From: an uncultured Bacteroidales bacterium
GTDB taxonomy: Bacteria > Bacteroidota > Bacteroidia > Bacteroidales > UBA932
DNA: 12,270 nt
Assembly (NCBI GenBank): GCA_900544815.1
Contig: UQWT01000059.1
Location: 1 to 12,270 of the forward strand
Direction: 5' to 3'
The notes beneath the pieces are model-generated. The model searched no databases and had not been told where the DNA came from. It saw only the letters and a list, made by a program, of their open reading frames with translations. Positions 8,398 to 12,270 of the stretch are shown here, piece by piece (positions within the stretch are counted from its first letter, which is position 1; the number at the start of each line of letters is the position of its first letter). Made by a program: the position numbers and the translations under genes.

Positions 8398-8421
8398 TTT
8401 GAAACTGTTAACGGTTTCAAA
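8398..8421. promoter_or_regulatory. 24-bp near-perfect palindrome on the DUF389 -7 box: candidate operator
   Basis: The core GAAACTGTTAACGGTTTC (8401-8418) is an inverted repeat centred on GTTAAC with a single mismatched pair, and TTT/AAA extends each arm by 3 bp. It covers the start half of the DUF389 -7 box (8418-8425) and the predicted transcription start, a classic repressor position. Transcription would start inside the palindrome, so the RNA would lack one arm. This favours a protein-binding site over an RNA hairpin. No regulator gene is in the window. Confidence 0.5.
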
Positions 8422-8449
8422 TATACATTTTTTTTTGAAATTGAGCCAA
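8418..8449 (-). promoter_or_regulatory. Promoter of the DUF389-capA-phoH operon
   Basis: The minus strand carries TTGG (8449-8446), a 20-bp spacer and TATATTTG (8425-8418), a good fit to the Bacteroidota -33/-7 pattern. Transcription would start near 8414, about 50 nt before the chosen ATG at 8366. It overlaps the oppositely directed promoter for the SPOR gene by 16 bp. Confidence 0.65.
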
Positions 8450-8464
8450 TTAATTGTACATTTG
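8434..8464 (+). promoter_or_regulatory. Promoter of the SPOR lipoprotein gene
   Basis: TTTG (8434-8437), a 19-bp spacer and TACATTTG (8457-8464) match the Bacteroidota promoter consensus exactly. Transcription would begin near 8468, leaving only ~15 nt before the ATG at 8483. A perfect 10-bp palindrome, CAATTAATTG (8447-8456), lies immediately before the -7 box and touches the -33 of the divergent promoter. Confidence 0.7.
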
Positions 8465-8482
8465 TAAAGATATATTCGTTCT

Positions 8483-8980
8483 ATGAGACACTACTTTTCT
8501 ATTATAAAACTGCTACTTCTGCTATTTGCGTGCGGCTCAATTCTGAGTTGCGACCGCATACGTGCCCTCTTCAATATGCCTACCTCCACAGAGTTAGAGC
8601 AAATGTGGAGAGACTTGGAGGCGGAGGTTGCAAAAGAAAAGGCAGACTCGGTTGCCCGGAAGAAGAAAGATTCTGTTGCATGTTTTCTTCCCGACAGTCT
8701 CTCCGTGGCAGACAATGAAAGTTTTGTCGGGAAGCAGAATACAGCAGATGAGAAATATTATGTTGTACTTGGACGATACAGAGAACAGACGAATATAGAC
8801 AACATGAAAAGGTTGCTGCTTGAGAGGAACGAGACTCCGGTTGAGATAGACAGGAACGATGGAAGCATTCTTGTCTGCGCGGGTGGAAGTGCAACCTTGG
8901 AGGGGGCTAAAAGTGCACTCAAACGCATAGAGGAGTATGCTTTGTCTCCAGACGAATTATGGATTTTCAAGAACAATTAA
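8483..8980 (+). CDS. Small SPOR-domain lipoprotein
   Basis: This 165-residue protein begins with a short basic start and a hydrophobic stretch (IIKLLLLLFACGSILSC). Two cysteines could be lipidated: C17 (LFAC) or C23 (ILSC, the better lipobox). A charged helical linker follows at about 36-65 (TELEQMWRDLEAEVAKEK). The C-terminal ~75 residues (about 91-165) look like a SPOR domain: KYYVVLGRYREQ strand, NIDNMKRLLLER helix, then strands around PVEIDR and ILVCAGG, and a second helix ATLEGAKSALKRIEEY. SPOR domains bind denuded peptidoglycan at division sites, so an envelope-anchored septal or wall-associated role is plausible but inferred. It has its own promoter, divergent from the DUF389 operon. 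The domain call is from pattern, not a search. Confidence 0.82.
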   Translation: MRHYFSIIKLLLLLFACGSILSCDRIRALFNMPTSTELEQMWRDLEAEVAKEKADSVARKKKDSVACFLPDSLSVADNESFVGKQNTADEKYYVVLGRYREQTNIDNMKRLLLERNETPVEIDRNDGSILVCAGGSATLEGAKSALKRIEEYALSPDELWIFKNN

Positions 8981-9016
8981 GTAACATGAAAAAAAAGATG
9001 ATGTATGTTATTTTTT
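8979..9016 (+). terminator. Weak AT-rich hairpin after the SPOR gene
   Basis: Arms AAGTAACAT (8979-8987) and ATGTTATTT (9005-9013) form 9 pairs including one G-U, with a 17-nt loop, and the T-run continues to 9016. The stem is AT-rich and starts within the stop codon. It may give partial termination before gcvT, for which I see no clear TAnnTTTG promoter in the 79-bp gap. Confidence 0.35.
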
Positions 9017-9059
9017 GAAGGTTACCAGCTTTAAATAAAAATATTAAAAATACAGATAG

Positions 9060-10166
9060 ATGAAAACAACTCCATTCACACAAAGACACATAGCCCTTGG
9101 TGCAAAGATGGCCCCATTTGCAGGCTATAACATGCCTATTGAGTATGTAGGTATTAAGGATGAGCACCTTGCAGTTAGAAACAATGTTGGCGTATTTGAC
9201 GTATCGCACATGGGTGAGTTTTGGATAAAAGGCCCTAACGCCCTTAAATTTTTGCAATATGTAACATCTAACGATGTTTCACTGCTTTATCCGGGTAAGG
9301 TTCAGTACTCATGCTTTCCTAACGGAAAAGGTGGTATTGTAGATGACCTTTTGGTATATATGGTTGATGACAAGACCTATCTCCTTGTTGTTAATGCAGC
9401 CAACATAGAGAAAGACTGGAATCACCTTTGCGAGATTGCCCCTAAGTTTGACATTACCCCGGGCAAAGAGCTTTACAACGCATCTGACGAAATCTGCCAA
9501 TTGGCAATCCAAGGGCCTAATGCTCTTAAGATTATGCAGAGAATCTGCGACACTAACGTAGAGGATATGGAGTACTACACCTTTAAGAAGTGCTCCGTTG
9601 GCGGTATTAAAGATGCCATCTTCTCAACAACAGGTTACACCGGTGCAGGCGGATGCGAGGTTTACGTTGCAAACGAAGATGCAGACAAACTTTGGACAGC
9701 TGTATTTGAGGCCGGCAAACCGGAGGGTATACGCCCTATAGGTTTGGGAGCAAGAGACACTTTGCGTCTTGAGATGGGCTTCTGCCTCTATGGTAACGAT
9801 ATAGACGACACAACCTCTCCACTTGAGGGCAACCTTGGCTGGATCACCAAATTCAACGATGTAAAGGGCGATTTCTTAGACAAAGATTATATGCTCAAAC
9901 AGAAGGCAGACGGACTTAAGAGAAGGCTTTGTGGATTTATCCTTGAGGATAAGGGTGTTGCACGCCACGGATATGAGGTTTGCGATGCAGAGGGCAATGT
10001 AATAGGATATGTAACATCCGGCACAGTAGCACCATCTGTTGGAAAGGCCATAGGAATGGCATACGTTGCAGCTCCACTTTACAAGGCAGGTTCTGTAATC
10101 TACATTAAAGTAAGAGATAAACTGCTTAAAGCCAACGTTGTAAAGACACCTTTTTATACAAAATAA
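9060..10166 (+). CDS. gcvT: Aminomethyltransferase (glycine cleavage system T protein)
   Basis: GcvT transfers the methylene group from the aminomethyl-lipoyl H protein to tetrahydrofolate, releasing ammonia, in the cytoplasm. The 368-residue length is normal. Recognised family segments are HIALGAKMAPFAGYNMPIEY (9-28), VGVFDVSHMGEFWIKGP (43-59), NGKGGIVDDLLVY (88-100, containing the catalytic aspartate, D95 or D96), LAIQGPNALKIMQ (148-160), TGYTGAGGCEVYV (191-203) with the folate-site glutamate E200, and GLGARDTLRLEMG (228-240). The C-terminal beta-barrel (RRLCGFIL, GYVTSGTVAPSVGKAIGMAYV) is present. The ATG at 9060 has an A-rich leader and no Shine-Dalgarno. No gcvH or gcvP lies nearby, so the cleavage system genes are dispersed in this genome, as is common in Bacteroidota. 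Confidence 0.97.
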   Translation: MKTTPFTQRHIALGAKMAPFAGYNMPIEYVGIKDEHLAVRNNVGVFDVSHMGEFWIKGPNALKFLQYVTSNDVSLLYPGKVQYSCFPNGKGGIVDDLLVYMVDDKTYLLVVNAANIEKDWNHLCEIAPKFDITPGKELYNASDEICQLAIQGPNALKIMQRICDTNVEDMEYYTFKKCSVGGIKDAIFSTTGYTGAGGCEVYVANEDADKLWTAVFEAGKPEGIRPIGLGARDTLRLEMGFCLYGNDIDDTTSPLEGNLGWITKFNDVKGDFLDKDYMLKQKADGLKRRLCGFILEDKGVARHGYEVCDAEGNVIGYVTSGTVAPSVGKAIGMAYVAAPLYKAGSVIYIKVRDKLLKANVVKTPFYTK

Positions 10167-10178
10167 TTTAAAACTTTT

Positions 10179-10210
10179 AGAGCTTTTAAAACTTAGAAGT
10201 TTCAAGCTCT
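10179..10210 (+). terminator. Intergenic hairpin after gcvT
   Basis: AGAGCTT (10179-10185) pairs with AAGCTCT (10204-10210), and inside it AAACT pairs with AGTTT around a TAGA loop, giving a two-part stem. The sequence after it (TCATAAG) lacks a T-run, so it may be a 3'-end or processing structure rather than a strict terminator. The 10-mer TTTAAAACTT occurs twice here (10167-10176 and 10185-10194), offering alternative pairing partners. Confidence 0.4.
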
Positions 10211-10228
10211 TCATAAGACAGATAAATT

Positions 10229-10591
10229 ATGAACAACATACAATCCAAAGGCTTGGAAGAGATCATGGATTGGGCAGAACAGGTATCCTTCGCAGTCACG
10301 ATTTGTGATTGCGAGGGATTCGTTCTTTATATGAACCGCTGCTCAAGAGAGGTATTTGCCTCAAGAGGTGATCTCATAGGAAAGAATCTGAAAGATTGCC
10401 ACAAGCCGTCTTCATGGGAGACAATACAAAGACTGTTGGCAACCGGAGAACACAATGCCTACACCATAGAGAAAAAAGGACAGAAAAAACTCATTTACCA
10501 GACACCTTGGTATAAAAATGGCAATATAGCCGGACTCGTAGAGATCTCCATTGTATTGGATGATGGGATGCCACATTATATAAGGGGCTGA
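10229..10591 (+). CDS. Single-domain PAS protein
   Basis: This 120-residue soluble protein is made of essentially one PAS domain. Typical features are the AVTICDCEGFVLYMNRCSREVF segment (22-43, 'xDxxGxxxxxN' type), GDLIGKNLKDCH (47-58), a helix SSWETIQRLLATGE, and the closing strands KKLIYQTPWYKNGNIAGLVEISIVL. The CHKPSSWETI segment resembles the PAS type found next to DUF438 or in standalone Bacteroidota sensors. No output domain (kinase, cyclase, HTH) is attached, so it would have to act through a partner. Four cysteines (C26, C28, C38, C57) and H58 cluster in the N-terminal half; whether they bind a cofactor cannot be told from sequence. It lies 62 bp after gcvT and 78 bp before the M28 gene. 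No clear promoter is visible. Confidence 0.85.
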   Translation: MNNIQSKGLEEIMDWAEQVSFAVTICDCEGFVLYMNRCSREVFASRGDLIGKNLKDCHKPSSWETIQRLLATGEHNAYTIEKKGQKKLIYQTPWYKNGNIAGLVEISIVLDDGMPHYIRG

Positions 10592-10669
10592 CAAACAGCA
10601 GTTTTAATTCCACCTCACAATAAGCAGGTCTCTGTTTGTGCAATTGTAAGACGGTTAAATCAGAAGAAA

Positions 10670-12025
10670 ATGAGAAAAGGTAAAATTGTTATTATACTCG
10701 CAGCCGTGCTATGCGGAGTGCTGTATTCTGTAAGATCTGCAGCCCAAGACTTTGAAGAGATGGCTGCATCCATGAAGAGAAGCGTAGCCTTTCTGTGTGC
10801 AGACTCATTACAAGGCAGAAAAATTGGTAGCCAAGGGGAAAGATTAGCAGCGCAATATATCTACAAGGCCCTTACAGAGGCTGGAATAACAATGCTTACC
10901 CCACCGAATGGCGATGAATACTCCATAGTAAAGACACCCGGAGATACAGTTAAGAGCGCCAACATAGTAGGTATAGTTGAGGGATATGACCCAAAACTGA
11001 AAAACGAGTACATAGTGATTGGCGCACACTACGACCACCTTGGCGTAAATACAATAAAGCGTAATGGAAAGGAAGAGGTGCAGGTTTACCCCGGAGCAGA
11101 CGACAATGCATCGGGTGTTGCAGTAGCACTCGAATTGGCAAAGTTTACAGACCTTAACAGATATCTGTTCAAACGCTCCGTAATATTTGCATTCTTTGGT
11201 GGAGAAGAGGCAGGAATGACAGGAAGCTGGTATTTTGCAAACCGCTCGTTCAAAGATATAATGGATAAAGTTGTTCTTATGGTCAATATAGATATGGTTG
11301 GACGAAGCGGAACAGACAACCCCGTACAAGCATATACCATTACGCAGGATCAACGCATAAAGGAGGCTTTGGATATTACATCGCAAAGAGGAGCATCGCT
11401 TATTGATCCCAAATTATCACACACAGACTATTTCCCATCTGATCACAGAACATTTTACGAAATTGGGATTCCAATAGTGCTCTTTACCACGGGAGTTCAT
11501 AAAGATTATCATTCCATTTATGATACTCCCGATAAATTGGACTATGACCAGATGGCCGCATTGGTAGAGTACATAAATTCATTCGCCCAAACAGTAGCGG
11601 ATATAACAGATCTCTCTGCAAGCAGCACTCCTGCAGCAGTAAAGACATCGGTTGCCTCTAACGGCGAAAACATCTACTCACAACACGATGTAGACAAAAA
11701 AGCAATGTTCCTGCATGGAGACGAAAGACAATTCTTAGACAGATGGGTCTACAAATATCTTAAATATCCAAAGACAAGCATAAAGGAGAAGAGCAGCGGA
11801 AAGGTTGTTGTTGAATTTGTTGTAGACAAAAGCGGAAATGTAAAGGATGTAACTATTGTAAGAAGCGTTACCCCGGCATTGGATGATGAAGCAATTAAGG
11901 TTGTGTCCTCATCACCAAAATGGAAACCGGCCGAGCTACACGGCGAGAAGGTAAGCGTAAAGATCTCAATTCCAATAGAGTTCAAGCTCTCCAGCCGATC
12001 TAAATTTGGGATTAAAAAGTGGTAA
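10670..12025 (+). CDS. Exported M28-family zinc metallopeptidase with C-terminal TonB-like domain
   Basis: A signal peptide (residues 1-25, likely cut after SAA) sends this 451-residue protein out of the cytoplasm. Residues ~30-310 form an M28 aminopeptidase-like domain: DSLQGRKIGSQGE (45-57), GAHYDHLG (118-125, H120), GADDNASG (142-149, D144), FFGGEEAG (175-182, E179 catalytic base and E180 ligand), NIDMVGR (206-212, D208) and DYHSIYDT (279-286, H281). All five zinc ligands and the general base are present, so it should be active on peptides; substrate is unknown. A Ser/Ala-rich linker (~314-340) leads to a TonB_C-like domain at ~345-440: AMFLHGDERQFLDRWVYKYL, YPKTS, GKVVVEFVVDKSGNVKDVTI, RSVTPALDDEAI, PKWKP and KISIPIEF. 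The two parts share one uninterrupted frame. The ATG at 10670 is preceded by CAGAAGAAA. Confidence 0.93.
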   Translation: MRKGKIVIILAAVLCGVLYSVRSAAQDFEEMAASMKRSVAFLCADSLQGRKIGSQGERLAAQYIYKALTEAGITMLTPPNGDEYSIVKTPGDTVKSANIVGIVEGYDPKLKNEYIVIGAHYDHLGVNTIKRNGKEEVQVYPGADDNASGVAVALELAKFTDLNRYLFKRSVIFAFFGGEEAGMTGSWYFANRSFKDIMDKVVLMVNIDMVGRSGTDNPVQAYTITQDQRIKEALDITSQRGASLIDPKLSHTDYFPSDHRTFYEIGIPIVLFTTGVHKDYHSIYDTPDKLDYDQMAALVEYINSFAQTVADITDLSASSTPAAVKTSVASNGENIYSQHDVDKKAMFLHGDERQFLDRWVYKYLKYPKTSIKEKSSGKVVVEFVVDKSGNVKDVTIVRSVTPALDDEAIKVVSSSPKWKPAELHGEKVSVKISIPIEFKLSSRSKFGIKKW

Positions 12026-12028
12026 ATT

Positions 12029-12064
12029 AGAAAAGCCCTCACAACTATCTGTAAAGGCTTTTCT
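12029..12064 (+). terminator. Intrinsic terminator of the M28-TonB_C gene
   Basis: AGAAAAGCC (12029-12037) pairs perfectly with GGCTTTTCT (12056-12064) around an 18-nt loop. The hairpin starts 4 nt after the stop codon. The T-rich right arm runs on into TTG. Confidence 0.65.
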
Positions 12065-12153
12065 TGCAGATACAATCGGCAAACTAAACTCTTCAACAAG
12101 CATTGCCAAATATATGAAATCCCTTGGTGAAGAGATTTCAACAAAGGTAGCTG

Positions 12154-12192
12154 AAAAAAGCCCACGAAACGTAGAAATTACACTTCGCGGGC
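12154..12192 (-). terminator. Minus-facing intrinsic terminator
   Basis: On the minus strand GCCCGCGAA and TTCGTGGGC form a 9-bp GC-rich stem with one G-U wobble and a 15-nt loop, followed directly by six T's. On the plus strand the stem has an A-C mismatch and no T-run, so the direction is minus. A minus-strand frame is open from the right edge to TGA at 12208-12210, ideally placed for this terminator, but only 20 codons are visible. Confidence 0.6.
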
Positions 12193-12233
12193 ACTCTCCT
12201 GACTTCGTCACTCAAAAAATATCAATATTATAA

Positions 12234-12263
12234 TTGGCTGATAAATAGTATTTTGTAATTTTG
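12234..12263 (+). promoter_or_regulatory. Candidate promoter for a plus-strand gene beyond the right edge
   Basis: TTGG (12234-12237), an 18-bp spacer and TAATTTTG (12256-12263, exact TAnnTTTG) form a near-consensus Bacteroidota promoter. Its first base follows the stop of the doubtful 75-residue frame. The gene it would serve lies outside the window. Confidence 0.45.
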
Positions 12264-12270
12264 TGTCACC

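Larger units (their letters stand above)
12026..12233. other. Intergenic stretch with an unconfirmed TTG-start reading frame
   Basis: This 208-bp stretch contains the M28 terminator and a minus-facing terminator. A plus-strand frame could run from a TTG at 12006 (inside the M28 gene) to TAA at 12231-12233, 75 residues, with its first ATG only at 12114 (39 residues: MKSLGEEISTKVAEK...). The frame is hydrophilic and not obviously junk, but two hairpins with terminator features lie inside it and there is no start context or recognisable domain. I do not call it a gene. Confidence 0.3.

Noticed and set aside
8367..8420. An 18-residue N-terminal extension of the DUF389 gene starting at TTG 8418-8420
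   Set aside because: The TTG is part of the predicted -7 box TATATTTG, so it would not be transcribed. The ATG at 8364-8366 fits the family N-terminus better.
8122..8718. A 198-residue plus-strand frame across the DUF389 start and the SPOR gene
   Set aside because: It runs through the divergent promoter region and lies antisense to one real gene and out of frame with another. No recognisable domain.
10592..10638. CAAACAG ... CTGTTTG inverted repeat before the M28 gene
   Set aside because: Seven-bp arms separated by 33 nt are within what chance gives, and no T-run or promoter element accompanies them.
10844..11386. A 180-residue minus-strand frame inside the M28 gene
   Set aside because: Antisense shadow of a well-supported peptidase; Cys/Tyr-rich composition and no start context.
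11966..12211. An 81-residue minus-strand frame at the right end
   Set aside because: It overlaps the end of the M28 gene and contains a strong minus-facing terminator within its own body, so it is unlikely to be translated in full.
1..12270. CRISPR array, insertion sequence, phage, tRNA or rRNA
   Set aside because: No regularly spaced repeats, transposase or integrase motifs, terminal inverted repeats or conserved RNA gene sequences were seen.

Overview
The window reads as chromosomal DNA of a member of the Bacteroidota, most likely Bacteroidales. Support comes from promoter elements of the TAnnTTTG (-7) type, almost no Shine-Dalgarno sequences (A-rich leaders instead), a long leucyl-tRNA synthetase with a lineage-type insertion, SPOR-domain and M28-type exported proteins, and a TonB-type C-terminal domain on a secreted protein. 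I see no insertion sequence, phage gene, CRISPR array, tRNA or rRNA. It looks like core genome rather than a mobile island.

Left arm (1-8366, all minus strand; described in transcription order, right to left). A three-gene operon starts at a divergent promoter near 8425: a DUF389 membrane protein, a secreted CapA-family metallophosphatase-fold protein (10-bp gap) and a PhoH-family ATPase (1-nt overlap, TAATG). Then comes leuS with its own predicted promoter and a strong intrinsic terminator. Two tandem paralogous YitT-family (DUF161/DUF2179) membrane proteins follow; the second runs off the left edge and is partial.

Right arm (8483-12025, all plus strand): a small SPOR-domain lipoprotein, gcvT (glycine cleavage T protein), a 120-residue single-domain PAS protein, and an exported M28-family metallopeptidase carrying a C-terminal TonB-like domain. 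A terminator hairpin follows. The last ~200 bp hold a second, minus-facing terminator and a plus-facing promoter for a gene beyond the right edge.

The most interesting points are the M28-TonB_C fusion, the compact divergent control region at 8398-8464 (two overlapping promoters, a 24-bp near-palindrome on the DUF389 -7 box and a 10-bp palindrome), and the DUF389-CapA-PhoH operon. The rest is ordinary housekeeping. I did not find a convincing new multi-gene system.
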